Positions 31,383 to 40,374 are shown, numbered from the stretch's first letter. The stretch is DNA of 64,000 nucleotides from JBBECE01 sp964574935 (GCA_964574935.1 CAZNOZ010000008.1:10219-74218); one strand, 5' to 3'. Numbers and translations are program-made. The notes: generated by a model not told the origin, from the letters alone.

Positions 31383-32481
31383 GCCGGCGGGCGGGCCCGC
31401 CCCCGCGCCGCCGCTCGAGCTCGGCGCCACCGTCGGCATTCTCGGCGGCGGACAGCTCGGCCGCATGCTGGCCATGGCCGCGCACCGCCTGGGCCTGAAA
31501 GCCCATATCTACTGTCCGGACCCGCAAAGCTGCGCCTTCGACGTCACCGACCTGAAGACCGTCGCCGCCTATGACGACGAAGCGGCGTTGGCCGAATTCG
31601 CCGCCGCCGTCGACGCCGTCACCTGGGAATTTGAGAACGTCCCGGCGGCAATTGTGGAGCACCCCGGAATTTCGAAACTGTTCCGGGGGTCGGCGGCAGC
31701 GCTCGCCACCTCCCAGGACCGACTTCAGGAAAAGCGCTTCTTCGAGTCCTGCGGACTTTCGGTTGCGCCCTGGCAACCGGTTGATTCCATTGACGATTTG
31801 CGCGCCGCCCTGGCGGCGATCGGCACCCCCGCGATGCTCAAGACGCGCCGGTTGGGCTACGACGGCAAGGGTCAGTGGCGGATCGAAGGAGGAGACGATT
31901 TATCCCGCGTTTTCAAAGCGTTGGATGGCGCTCCGGCGATCCTCGAGGGCTTCGTATCCTTCGAAAAGGAACTCTCGGTCATCCTGGCGAGGGGCCAGGA
32001 CGGGGCGTTCGCCGCCTATGACCCCGTTGAAAACACCCATGAAAATCAAATCCTTAGAGTATCCGAAGTTCCCGCCGACGTGCCCGCGCCGCTCGCCGAA
32101 GCGGCCGTTCGGGCCGCCGGAACCATCGCCGGCGCGCTGGATTATGTCGGCGTCATCGGCGTCGAGTTCTTCGTCACCGGCGGCGAAAATCCTTTGTTGG
32201 TCAATGAGTTCGCCCCCCGCGTCCACAATTCCGGGCACTGGACGCACCCGGCGTGCGCGACCTCTCAGTTCGACCAGCACATCCGGGCCGTCGCCGGCTG
32301 GCCGCTCGGCGATCCCGGCCGCTTCGCCGACGTCGAGATGCGCAATCTCATCGGCGACGAGGTTCTCAAAGCCCCGACCACCGGGGCTCCCGGCGAATTC
32401 GTCGAGATCTATGGCAAGCGCGAAATCCGCCCCGGCCGCAAGATGGGGCACCTCGTCCGCCTCGCCCCGCGCCGCCGCTAA
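31372..32481 (+). CDS. purK: N5-carboxyaminoimidazole ribonucleotide synthase PurK
   Basis: PurK is an ATP-grasp enzyme making N5-CAIR from AIR, ATP and bicarbonate. The 369 residues include VGILGGGQLGRMLAMAAHRL, the ATP-grasp blocks TWEFENVP, QEKRFFESCGLSVAPW, AMLKTRRLGYDGKGQW, ILEGFVSFEKELSVILARG, and NEFAPRVHNSGHWTHPA. The N-terminus has a 17-residue Pro/Ala-rich extension before the ATP-grasp fold. Between about 31620 and 32060 the third codon positions are noticeably more A/T-rich than elsewhere in the gene. Confidence 0.95.
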   Translation: MTIEPAGGPAPAPPLELGATVGILGGGQLGRMLAMAAHRLGLKAHIYCPDPQSCAFDVTDLKTVAAYDDEAALAEFAAAVDAVTWEFENVPAAIVEHPGISKLFRGSAAALATSQDRLQEKRFFESCGLSVAPWQPVDSIDDLRAALAAIGTPAMLKTRRLGYDGKGQWRIEGGDDLSRVFKALDGAPAILEGFVSFEKELSVILARGQDGAFAAYDPVENTHENQILRVSEVPADVPAPLAEAAVRAAGTIAGALDYVGVIGVEFFVTGGENPLLVNEFAPRVHNSGHWTHPACATSQFDQHIRAVAGWPLGDPGRFADVEMRNLIGDEVLKAPTTGAPGEFVEIYGKREIRPGRKMGHLVRLAPRRR

Positions 32482-32495
32482 CCGCCTGCAAAAAC

Positions 32496-32524
32496 TGGAC
32501 AAAGCGGACCGATTCTGGTATCTG
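32496..32524 (+). promoter_or_regulatory. Predicted promoter upstream of rpsU
   Basis: TGGACA (32496-32501) and TATCTG (32519-32524) are separated by 17 bases, giving a start near 32531 and a leader of about 88 bases before the rpsU GTG. The match is moderate. Confidence 0.4.
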
Positions 32525-32618
32525 CCCGGCTCGTTCGCGGCGCCGCCTCATTCGGATGGCGCCAAGACCAAGCGACTGGAAAACAAAGCGGATTTCGACC
32601 GACAGGACGGTTTGACAC

Positions 32619-32843
32619 GTGCAGGTTGTGGTTCGGGGCAACAATGTCGACCAGGCGCTCAGGGCGCTGAAAAAAAAGCTGCAGCGCGAAGGCGTCTTCC
32701 GCGAGATGAAGCTGCGCAACTACTATGAAAAGCCATCGGAAAAACGGGCCCGCCAGAAGGCCGAGGCGATCCGCCGGGCGCGCAAGCTGGCCCGCAAACG
32801 CGCCCAGCGCGAGGGCCTTGTGGCCGGCGGCCCCTCCCGATAG
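32619..32843 (+). CDS. rpsU: 30S ribosomal protein S21
   Basis: The 74-residue, very basic protein is S21: MQVVVRGNNVDQALRALKKK at the start, then REGVFREMKLRNYYEKPSEK. The C-terminal Arg/Lys tail is normal. It starts with GTG and lies alone between purK and a DUF992 gene with its own candidate promoter. A weak hairpin GACCGCC...GGCGGTC at 32867-32889 follows, without a T run. Confidence 0.95.
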   Translation: MQVVVRGNNVDQALRALKKKLQREGVFREMKLRNYYEKPSEKRARQKAEAIRRARKLARKRAQREGLVAGGPSR

Positions 32844-33047
32844 ATCCCCTGCATCGTTGGGGTGTTGACCGCCTTGCCTGAGGGCGGTCGGCGAGCGGCA
32901 TCGTGAGCCCGGGCGCGCCCGCCCGCCCCCTAATCGCCGCAATTGAACCAAGATTTCGGCCTACCTCGTTCCCTCACAATGGGACCGCTGCAGAGCCGCC
33001 CGCCGACCCGACATGTCGACGCCGGGCGCCCCGATCGGAGAAGGACG

Positions 33048-33524
33048 ATGAAGCACCTGATTTCGGCCGCCGCGCTGGTGGCCGTGACATTGATGAGCTC
33101 GAACGCCCCGGCCGCCGAGCGCCGTGCCGAGGTCGGCCTGCTCGAATGCACCATCGAGGGGGGCGTCGGCTTCATCTTCGGCTCGCGCAAGCGGATCCGG
33201 TGCGAGTTCGACCCCGCCGACGGCGTCGTCGCTTCGACCGAGGTCTATCATGGCGTCATTCGCCGTTTCGGCCTCGACATCGGCGCCACGCGCCACGGCT
33301 ACATGGCCTGGCTGGTCTTGGCCCCGACGGTCGACGACTACGCGCCGCACAAGCTCCGCGGCACCTATATCGGGGTGAGTGGCGAGGCCACCCTCGGCGT
33401 CGGCCTGGGCGGCAACATCCTGGTCGGCGGCTCGCAGGACACCTTCTCGCTGCAGCCGGTTTCCGTCACCGCCCAGACCGGTCTGAACCTGGCGGTCGGC
33501 GTCGCCTCGCTGGAGCTGAACTAG
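33048..33524 (+). CDS. DUF992-family exported protein (copy 2)
   Basis: The 158-residue protein has a signal peptide (cut near NAPAAER) and the DUF992 core: VGLLECTIEGGVGFIFGSRK, VYHGVIRRFGLDIG, GTYIGVSGEATLGVGLGGNI and FSLQPVSVTAQTGLNLAVGV. Blocks line up with copy 1 at 29982 at the same order and spacing, so it is a paralogue. Two cysteines (LEC, IRCEF) match those of copy 1 and may form a disulfide. GGAGAAGGA lies upstream of the ATG. Function unknown. Confidence 0.88.
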   Translation: MKHLISAAALVAVTLMSSNAPAAERRAEVGLLECTIEGGVGFIFGSRKRIRCEFDPADGVVASTEVYHGVIRRFGLDIGATRHGYMAWLVLAPTVDDYAPHKLRGTYIGVSGEATLGVGLGGNILVGGSQDTFSLQPVSVTAQTGLNLAVGVASLELN

Positions 33525-33600
33525 AGCCCCCGCCCGCCTCGGCTTCCGCCCGCCTCACGCCGGCTCCGCTGGCGGCACGTCGGCGCGATCGCGCGGGCGC

Positions 33601-35001
33601 TCAGTCGAGCGCCTTGATGATCGCCTCGGTCATCTTCTTGGCGTCGCCGAACAGCATCATCGTGTTGTCGCGGAAGAACAGCTCGTTCTGCACTCCCGCG
33701 TAGCCGGGCGCCAGCGAGCGCTTGAGGAACAGCACTGTGCCGGCATTCTCGACGTCGAGAATCGGCATCCCGTAGATCGGCGAGGTCTTGTCTGTCTTGG
33801 CGGCGGGATTGGTCACGTCGTTGGCGCCGATCACGAACGCCACGTCCGCCTGGGCGAATTCGGAATTGATGTCGTCGAGCTCGAAGACCTGGTCGTAGGG
33901 CACGTTGGCCTCGGCGAGCAGCACGTTCATGTGCCCCGGCATGCGCCCGGCCACCGGATGGATCGCGTAGGCGACCTCGACCCCTTCGGCCTCGAGCTTG
34001 TCGGCCATTTCCCTGAGCGCGTGTTGCGCCTGCGCCACCGCCATCCCGTAGCCGGGCACCACGATCACCTTGGCGGCGTTTTTCATGATGAAGGCGGCAT
34101 CGACCGCCGAGCCCTGCTTGACCGGCCGGGTTTCCACCTCGCCGCCCGCCGCCGCCGCCTCGCCGCCGAAGCCGCCCAGGATCACCGAGATGAACGAGCG
34201 GTTCATGCCCCGGCACATGATGTAGCTCAGGATTGCACCGGACGAACCCACCAGGGCGCCGGTGATGATGAGTGCCGTGTTGCCGAGGGTGAACCCGATG
34301 CCCGCCGCCGCCCAGCCCGAATAGGAGTTGAGCATCGAGATCACCACAGGCATGTCGGCGCCGCCGATGGGGATGATCATCAGAACCCCGAGCAACAGCG
34401 CCACCGCCGCGATCGCCCAGAACAGCCACGGCTCGCCGCTCAACGCGAACTGGTAGAGACCGAACACCAGTCCCAGCCCCAGCGCCAGATGGATGAGGTG
34501 CCGCGCCGGCAACAGGATCGGCGCTCCCGACATCCTGCCGTCAAGCTTCAGGAACGCGATGACCGAGCCCGTGAAGGTGAAGGCGCCGATCGCCAGCCCG
34601 AGCCCCATCTCGACAAGCGACTGGACATGAATGGCGCCCGGCTCGCCGATATCGAACGCCTCGGGCGCATAAAGCGCCGCCGCCGCCACGAAAACCGCCG
34701 CCATCCCGACCAGCGAATGAAACGCCGCCACCAGCTGCGGCATCGCGGTCATCGGCACCCGCCGTGCCGTCGTCGCCCCGATCCCGCCGCCGATCGCCAG
34801 TCCGATCACGATCAGCGCCACCGCCCACCAGTCGCCGAGCGGATTGGTCACCCACAAGGTCGTGCCCACGGCGATCGCCATCCCGGTCATGCCCAGGATG
34901 TTCCCGCGGCGCGCCGAGTCCGGCCCCACCAGACCCCTCAGGGCCAGGATGAACAGGGCCCCCGCGACCAGATACAGAACCGCGGCGAGATTGGCGGTCA
35001 T
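33601..35001 (-). CDS. pntB: NAD(P) transhydrogenase subunit beta PntB
   Basis: PntB carries the NADP(H)-binding domain and most of the proton channel of the membrane transhydrogenase that makes NADPH at the expense of the proton motive force. The 466 residues have about nine membrane helices (MTANLAAVLYLVAGALFILA at the start, GGADMPVVISMLNSYSGWAA in the middle) and the NADP domain KVIVVPGYGMAVAQAQHALR, followed by VAYAIHPVAGRMPGHMNVLL. It is the last gene of a leftward operon after pntAB, six bases apart. Confidence 0.96.
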   Translation of the reverse strand: MTANLAAVLYLVAGALFILALRGLVGPDSARRGNILGMTGMAIAVGTTLWVTNPLGDWWAVALIVIGLAIGGGIGATTARRVPMTAMPQLVAAFHSLVGMAAVFVAAAALYAPEAFDIGEPGAIHVQSLVEMGLGLAIGAFTFTGSVIAFLKLDGRMSGAPILLPARHLIHLALGLGLVFGLYQFALSGEPWLFWAIAAVALLLGVLMIIPIGGADMPVVISMLNSYSGWAAAGIGFTLGNTALIITGALVGSSGAILSYIMCRGMNRSFISVILGGFGGEAAAAGGEVETRPVKQGSAVDAAFIMKNAAKVIVVPGYGMAVAQAQHALREMADKLEAEGVEVAYAIHPVAGRMPGHMNVLLAEANVPYDQVFELDDINSEFAQADVAFVIGANDVTNPAAKTDKTSPIYGMPILDVENAGTVLFLKRSLAPGYAGVQNELFFRDNTMMLFGDAKKMTEAIIKALD

Positions 35002-35007
35002 GGGCGC

Positions 35008-35364
35008 TCAGCCCTTCCTCTTGTACATCGACAGCATCCGCTGGGTGACCAGGAAGCCGCCGAAGATGTTGACGCTGGCCAGGATCAGGGCCCCGAACCC
35101 GAACCAGCGGGCGATGCCCTCGCCGGCGGTGAGCTGGGCCCCCACGGCCAGCAGCGCACCGACAACGATCACCGAGGAGATGGCGTTGGTCACGCTCATC
35201 AGCGGTGTGTGCAACGCCGGGGTGACGCTCCACACCACGTAGTAGCCGACGAAAATCGCCAGCACGAAGATCGCCAGACGGAAGACGAACGGGTCGATCG
35301 CCCCGCCGGTGGCCGCGGAAGCGGCGGCGCCCGCCGCGTCGGCCAGGGTGTCGGTGGTTTCCAT
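35008..35364 (-). CDS. pntAB: NAD(P) transhydrogenase subunit alpha, membrane part (PntAB)
   Basis: The 118-residue protein is the membrane portion that in E. coli is fused to PntA: VFRLAIFVLAIFVGYYVVWS, then TPALHTPLMSVTNAISSVIV and the last helix NIFGGFLVTQRML. In alphaproteobacteria it is a separate subunit, so the transhydrogenase has three chains. Its ATG shares one base with the pntAA stop codon (TGATG), which suggests translational coupling. Confidence 0.94.
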   Translation of the reverse strand: METTDTLADAAGAAASAATGGAIDPFVFRLAIFVLAIFVGYYVVWSVTPALHTPLMSVTNAISSVIVVGALLAVGAQLTAGEGIARWFGFGALILASVNIFGGFLVTQRMLSMYKRKG

Positions 35365-36506
35365 CAGCTCGGCTCCTTGGGGACCAATTGCGCATGCACG
35401 ATCTTGCCGTCGCGCGTGAGCAGGGTTGCCGCCACCAGCTCATCCTCCCAATCGACCGCCAGCTTGCCGGCGTCCTTGTCCACCAGGGTCTCGACGAAAG
35501 CGACAAGATTGCGCGCGTAGAGCTGGCTGGCGGTGGTCGCCAGACGGCTGGGCATGTTGGTGTGCCCGATGATCGTCACGGTGCCGTGGGTGACCACCCG
35601 ATCGGGCTCGGTCAGCACGCAGTTGCCGCCGCGCTCGGCGGCCAGATCGACGATCACCGAGCCGGGCGGCATCGAGTCCACCATCGTCTCCGATACCAGA
35701 ACCGGCGCCGGCCGGCCCGGGATGAGCGCGGTGGTGATGACGATGTCCTGTTTGGCAATATGGGAGGCGACGAGTTCGGCCTGTTTGGCCCGGTAGTCGG
35801 CCGACATCTCCTTGGCGTAGCCGGCCGCGGTCTCGGCCTGCCGGAACTCTTCGTCCTCGACGGCGATGAACTTGGCCCCGAGGCTTTCGACCTGCTCCCG
35901 GGCGGCCGGACGCACGTCGGTCGCCGTGACCACCGCCCCGAGGCGGCGGGCGGTGGCGATCGCCTGCAGCCCGGCGACCCCCGCGCCCATGACGAAGACC
36001 TTGGCGGGCCGAACCGTGCCGGCCGCCGTCATCATCAGCGGCAGTGCCCTGTCGAACGCCTCCGCGGCGTCGATGACCGCCCGGTAGCCGGCGAGGTTCG
36101 CCTGCGAGGACAGAACATCCATGGACTGGGCGCGGGTGATCCGCGGCATGAATTCCATCGCCATCATGCTGGCGCCGGTCTCGGCCAGGGACTGGATTTC
36201 GGCCTCGTGGCCGAACGGATCCATCAGCCCGATTACCAGCGCCCCCGAGGCGAGGCCGGCGATGGATTTGGCGTCCGGACGGCGCACCGTGAGCACCAGC
36301 GTCGCCCCCTTGAGCGTGCTGGCCGCGGTGGTTCCGATCGACGCCCCCGCATGTTTGTAGGCGTCGTCGGGGATTTCCGAGGCGTCCCCGGCACCCTTCT
36401 GCACCCGCACCGTGGCGCCGAACTCCACCAGGCGCGCCACCGTCTCCGGGGTCGCCGCCACGCGATTCTCGCCGGCAACCGTCTCCCTGACGACCGCGAC
36501 CTTCAT
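35364..36506 (-). CDS. pntAA: NAD(P) transhydrogenase subunit alpha, NAD-binding part (PntAA)
   Basis: The 380 residues form the cytoplasmic NAD(H) domain, related to alanine dehydrogenase: MKVAVVRETVAGENRVAATP at the start, KVFVMGAGVAGLQAIATARR near residue 165, the mobile loop QAELVASHIAKQDIVITTAL, and GSVIVDLAAERGGNC. Start is the ATG at 36506; the frame runs 21 codons further upstream without homology. It lies downstream of a small membrane gene (36645-36788) on the same strand. Confidence 0.95.
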   Translation of the reverse strand: MKVAVVRETVAGENRVAATPETVARLVEFGATVRVQKGAGDASEIPDDAYKHAGASIGTTAASTLKGATLVLTVRRPDAKSIAGLASGALVIGLMDPFGHEAEIQSLAETGASMMAMEFMPRITRAQSMDVLSSQANLAGYRAVIDAAEAFDRALPLMMTAAGTVRPAKVFVMGAGVAGLQAIATARRLGAVVTATDVRPAAREQVESLGAKFIAVEDEEFRQAETAAGYAKEMSADYRAKQAELVASHIAKQDIVITTALIPGRPAPVLVSETMVDSMPPGSVIVDLAAERGGNCVLTEPDRVVTHGTVTIIGHTNMPSRLATTASQLYARNLVAFVETLVDKDAGKLAVDWEDELVAATLLTRDGKIVHAQLVPKEPS

Positions 36507-36644
36507 CCGCTCACCTTGCACCACGCCGCGTGCGCGGGCGCCGGCCGGCCCATCGCATCCCTCGAACATGGCTCTGCGTGTGGCGGCATCGGCGCCATCG
36601 GCGTTTTCCGGTTTGCGTTGACGCCTGACCCGCCAGGCGCGCGG

Positions 36645-36788
36645 TCAGGCGTAGGGATTTCCGACAACAAGGACGAACAGGGCGATGAGCGCGATCGCGA
36701 TCAATGCGACCGACCATCGGATGAGCCTGAGGAACGCGCTGAAGGTCTTCTGCCGTTCCTGGAGATCGTCGATATCGCTGCTGGCCAT
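36645..36788 (-). CDS. aa3-type cytochrome c oxidase subunit IV-like small membrane protein
   Basis: A 47-residue product on the minus strand: MASSDIDDLQERQKTFSAFL, then one membrane helix (SVALIAIALIALFVLVVG) and NPYA. It matches the small bacterial aa3-oxidase subunit IV pattern, an N-terminal (D/E)xxERxxTFxxF region plus one helix. Such genes often stand directly upstream of pntAA in Rhizobiales, as here. The ATG at 36788 or the ATG three bases earlier (36791) could be used; GAGGG precedes both. No oxidase genes are in the window. The assignment rests on pattern and context. Confidence 0.68.
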   Translation of the reverse strand: MASSDIDDLQERQKTFSAFLRLIRWSVALIAIALIALFVLVVGNPYA

Positions 36789-36815
36789 CATTTGCCCTCG
36801 ATTGCGAAGCCGCCG

Positions 36816-38645
36816 CTACCGGCCCTCGTGCGCCGCCGCCAACTCGTCGATCAGCCCCTCGATCATCCCCAGCCCCAGCCCCCAGAACCCCGGATCGCGG
36901 GCGTCAAGACCGAATGGCGCCAGGAGCTCGGAATGATGCTTGGAGCCGCCGGCCCTGAGCAGATCGAGGTACCTTTCGGCGAAGCCCTCCGGCGCGTTTT
37001 CATATTGCGCGTAGAGCGAATTCACAAGGCAATCGCCGAATGCATACGCATAGACATAGAAAGGCGAGTGGATGAAGTGCGGCACATAGGCCCAGAAAAT
37101 CTCGTAGCCCTCGTTGAAAATGAACGCCTCGCCGAGGCTTTCCTTGCCCGCTTCGAGCCAGAATTCGCTGATTTCGGCGCTGCGCAGCTCCCCCTGGCGT
37201 CTGGCGATATGGACCTTGCGCTCGAAAGTGTAGAAGGCGATTTGCCGCACCACGGTGTTGAGCATGTCCTCGACCTTGTGGGCGAGCAGCGCGAACCGTC
37301 GCTGCTTGTCGTCGGTGGCGGCGAGGATCGAGCGGAACGTCAGCATTTCGCCGAAGACGCTCGCGGTCTCCGCCAGGGTCAGCGGCGTTTGCGACAGCAA
37401 CGGCCCCTGCGGCGCGGCCAGTCGCTGATGCACGCCGTGCCCGAGTTCGTGCGCCAGGGTCATCACGTCGCGCGCCTTGCCCAGATAGTTGAGCATCAGA
37501 TACGGGTGCGCGCTGGGGACCGTGGGATGCGCGAAGGCGCCGGGCGACTTGCCGTCCTTGACCGGCGCGTCGATCCAGCCCGAATCGAAGAACGGATCGG
37601 CGACCTCGGCCAGCTCCGGTGAAAACCGCCCATAGGCGTCGCGCACGATCGACTTGGCCTGTGCCCAATCGAAGACCCGGTCGTCCTCCTGGGGCAGCGG
37701 CGCGCTGCGGTCCCAGGCGTTGAGCTTGTCCATCCCGAACCAGTCCGCCTTCATCCGGTAGTAGCGGTGCGAAAGCCGCGGATAGGCGTCGCGGACCGCG
37801 CTCACCAGCGCCTCGACCACCTCCGGCTCGACCGAGTTGGCCAGATGCCGGCTGTCGGCGACATCCTTGTAGCCGCGCCAGCGGTCGGAAATCTCCTTGT
37901 CCTTGGCCATCACGTTGGTGATGTGGGTGAACAGCCTGAGATTGTCGGAAAGCGTGCCGGTCAGCCCGTGAAAGGCGCCTTCGCGCTTCTTCGGGTCCTT
38001 GTCGGTCAGAAGGGTCAGCGTTCGCTCCAGCGACAGGCTATCGCCGTCGACCTCGAATCTGAGCGAGGCCATCGTCTCGTCGAACAGCCGGTTCCAGGCC
38101 GCCCGGCCGGTCACCGACTTGTCGTGGAACAATTCCTCCACGCGATCCTCGAGCTGGTAGGGCCGCGCCTTGCGCAACTCGTCGAACCAGGGCTTGTAGC
38201 GGGAGAGCTTCTCGTCGGCCGCGAAGGCCGCCTCCAGGACCGCGTCGTCGATACGGTTCAGTTCGAGGGTGAAGAACAGCAAGGGCGTCGTGAGCGCCGT
38301 CAGCTTCTCGTTCATGTCGCCGAGAAACTTCGCCCGCTCCGGATCGGTGGTCGCGGTCGCATATTGCAGATAGGCGAAGGAACCGATCCGCCCCAACAGC
38401 TCCGAGAGCGCTTCGTACGCGACCACCGCGTCGACGAGCCCGCCCTGGCGCGCCAGGGCGTCGAGTTTGCCCTTGTAGCTTTCGACGAAGGCCCCCGCGT
38501 CGGTCTCGCATCGGGCCAGATCGGCCTTCAGCTGTTCGCTGTCGCGGCCGGCATAAAGATCGCTCAGATCCCACTCGGGGAGCTTGCCCAGTTCGCCGCC
38601 GCCATCCGCCGCCGCCTCCGCGACCGACTGTGCCATTCGCTCCAT
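36816..38645 (-). CDS. pepF: M3-family oligoendopeptidase PepF
   Basis: PepF cleaves short peptides in the cytoplasm with a zinc active site. The 609-residue protein has PEWDLSDLYAGRDSEQLKAD at the start, the catalytic motif VMTLAHELGHGVHQRL (HExxH as HELGH) and the Glu of EAFIFNEGYEIFW. The end, DPGFWGLGLGMIEGLIDELA, is typical. A longer TTG start at 38669 adds eight residues without family character. No partner gene follows. The CtrA-type box at 38734 lies between this gene and the divergent response regulator. Confidence 0.93.
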   Translation of the reverse strand: MERMAQSVAEAAADGGGELGKLPEWDLSDLYAGRDSEQLKADLARCETDAGAFVESYKGKLDALARQGGLVDAVVAYEALSELLGRIGSFAYLQYATATTDPERAKFLGDMNEKLTALTTPLLFFTLELNRIDDAVLEAAFAADEKLSRYKPWFDELRKARPYQLEDRVEELFHDKSVTGRAAWNRLFDETMASLRFEVDGDSLSLERTLTLLTDKDPKKREGAFHGLTGTLSDNLRLFTHITNVMAKDKEISDRWRGYKDVADSRHLANSVEPEVVEALVSAVRDAYPRLSHRYYRMKADWFGMDKLNAWDRSAPLPQEDDRVFDWAQAKSIVRDAYGRFSPELAEVADPFFDSGWIDAPVKDGKSPGAFAHPTVPSAHPYLMLNYLGKARDVMTLAHELGHGVHQRLAAPQGPLLSQTPLTLAETASVFGEMLTFRSILAATDDKQRRFALLAHKVEDMLNTVVRQIAFYTFERKVHIARRQGELRSAEISEFWLEAGKESLGEAFIFNEGYEIFWAYVPHFIHSPFYVYAYAFGDCLVNSLYAQYENAPEGFAERYLDLLRAGGSKHHSELLAPFGLDARDPGFWGLGLGMIEGLIDELAAAHEGR

Positions 38646-38733
38646 CGAGCCACCGCCATTGCGTGCCAAATCGGGGCGCGACCATATCGGCCGTCCCGCC
38701 CCAAGCCAACCCGGTGCAATTCGATCGGTGGGA

Positions 38734-38748
38734 TTAAGCGAGCGTTAA
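38734..38748. promoter_or_regulatory. CtrA-type box between pepF and a sigma54 response regulator
   Basis: TTAA-GCGAGCG-TTAA fits TTAA-N7-TTAA. It lies 76 bases before the response-regulator ATG at 38824 and about 90 bases from the pepF start. The final C of the plus-strand consensus is replaced by G, and the minus-strand reading has T there, so this is a weaker match than the two boxes near rcdA. Confidence 0.5.
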
Positions 38749-38823
38749 GTCGTGGTTCGTATCGTGGCCCGAAATGGCACAGATCGATTCCCCGGCAGGG
38801 ATTGGCACCACGGACGGCTCAAA

Positions 38824-40308
38824 ATGAAACGCGTAATAGTCATCGACGACGACCCGGTGCAGTGCCGGTTCACCTCCGAAGTGGTCACCAAGGCCGGCTT
38901 TGAGCCGGTCACGGCGGAGTCCGGCGAGCAGGGACTGGTGATGTTGCGCGAGGATCCCGGGATCGCGGCGGTCATTCTCGATCTGGTCATGCCGGAAATG
39001 GACGGCATGGGCGTTCTCGAGGCGATGCAGCGCGATCACATGACCCAGCCGGTGATCGTGCAGACCGCCAAATCCTCGCTCGAGACAATCGTCTCCGCGA
39101 TGCGGGCCGGGGCCACTGACTTTTTCGTCAAGCCGGTTGCCCCGGAACGGCTGATGATATCGCTCAGGAACGCGCTGAAGCTCGATGCGCTGGAAACCGC
39201 CGTGCGCACCGAGCGCCTGGTGCGCACCGGCCGGCTCGGCTTCGAGGAGATCGTCACCCGCTCCCCGTCCATGGCGCGGGTGATCGAGCTGGGTCTCAAG
39301 GCCGCCGCCAGCACAATTCCGGTGCTCATCGAGGGCGAGAGCGGGGTCGGCAAGGAGCTCATCGCCCGCGCCATCCAGGGCTCGAGCGACCGCGCGACGA
39401 AGCCGTTCCTGGCCGTCAACTGCGGCGCCATTCCACCCGATCTGGTCGAATCCACGCTCTTCGGGCACACCAAGGGCGCCTTCACGGGTGCCCACGAAGA
39501 CCGCGCCGGCAAGTTCGCCGAAGCGCATGGCGGGACCCTGTTTCTGGACGAAATCGGCGAGCTGCCGCCCGCCGCCCAGGTCAAGCTCCTGCGCGCGCTT
39601 CAGGACGGCGAGATTCAGCCCGTGGGCGCCGACAAGCCGGCCAAGGTCAATGTACGCCTCATCTCGGCGACCAACCGGCGCCTGCTCAACCTCGCGAAAT
39701 CCGGGAAGTTCCGCGAGGATCTCTACTACCGGCTGAACGTGTTTCCGATCTACGTGCCGCCCCTGCGCGAGCGCCTGGACGACGTGCCGGCGTTGCTCGA
39801 TCATTTCGTGGCGCGCTTCGCGGCCGAGGAAAACAAGCGGGTCGACGGCTACACCCCCGAGGTCGTGGACCTGCTGCGCCGCTACCCCTGGCCCGGCAAT
39901 ATCCGGCAGCTTGAAAACGCCGTCTATCGGGCCGTGGTCCTCGCCGAGGCGCATACCCTGCAACCCTCGGATTTTCCACAGATCATGGCCCATCTCGACG
40001 GGCAGGAGGACCTCAGGCAGCTCACTTCCGCCCAGACCCTGCCGGCCGAGCCCAGCCATATCGACCGCGTCGACCGGCCGGGCCGCAGCGAATTGCCGTC
40101 CGCCCGCCAGCCCGTTGACCGGTTCATCCAGCCGGACGGCTCGGTGGCGCCGCTCATCGATATCGAGCGGGAACTGATTTCCTTCGCGATCAAGGCGTAC
40201 AACGGCCGAATGGCCGCCGTCGCCCGGGCCCTGGGCATCGGCCGTTCGACCCTTTACCGCAAGCTCAAGACCTACGGGCTGGCCGATCAATCCGACCGCG
40301 CGGCCTGA
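38824..40308 (+). CDS. NtrC-type sigma54-dependent response regulator
   Basis: The 494-residue protein has a receiver domain (1-118; DDD at 8-10, phospho-Asp D53 in ILDLVMPEMDG, conserved Lys103), a central AAA+ domain with Walker A GESGVGKE (171-178), the sigma54-contact loop GAFTGA (218-223), Walker B LFLDEIGE (239-246), RLNVFPIYVPPLRERLDDVP, and a C-terminal Fis-type helix-turn-helix (MAAVARALGIGRSTLYRKLK). No histidine kinase gene lies nearby, so it is an orphan regulator. The ATG at 38824 gives the receiver start. Confidence 0.92.
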   Translation: MKRVIVIDDDPVQCRFTSEVVTKAGFEPVTAESGEQGLVMLREDPGIAAVILDLVMPEMDGMGVLEAMQRDHMTQPVIVQTAKSSLETIVSAMRAGATDFFVKPVAPERLMISLRNALKLDALETAVRTERLVRTGRLGFEEIVTRSPSMARVIELGLKAAASTIPVLIEGESGVGKELIARAIQGSSDRATKPFLAVNCGAIPPDLVESTLFGHTKGAFTGAHEDRAGKFAEAHGGTLFLDEIGELPPAAQVKLLRALQDGEIQPVGADKPAKVNVRLISATNRRLLNLAKSGKFREDLYYRLNVFPIYVPPLRERLDDVPALLDHFVARFAAEENKRVDGYTPEVVDLLRRYPWPGNIRQLENAVYRAVVLAEAHTLQPSDFPQIMAHLDGQEDLRQLTSAQTLPAEPSHIDRVDRPGRSELPSARQPVDRFIQPDGSVAPLIDIERELISFAIKAYNGRMAAVARALGIGRSTLYRKLKTYGLADQSDRAA

Positions 40309-40350
40309 GTTCAGGCACCGTTCATTTTCGCCTGTTACCGTTCTGTCACA

Positions 40351-40374
40351 CCGGCGGCTCCTCAGAGCTGCCGG
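40351..40374. terminator. Hairpin after the response regulator
   Basis: CCGGCGGCTC-CTCA-GAGCTGCCGG pairs over 10 bp with one G-T pair, 43 bases after the stop. There is no T run, so it may be a Rho-dependent or regulatory hairpin rather than a classical terminator. Confidence 0.35.

Noticed and set aside
33525..33600. tRNA or small RNA between DUF992 copy 2 and pntB
   Set aside because: The 76 bases between the two convergent genes show no cloverleaf, T-loop or terminator structure that I can see.
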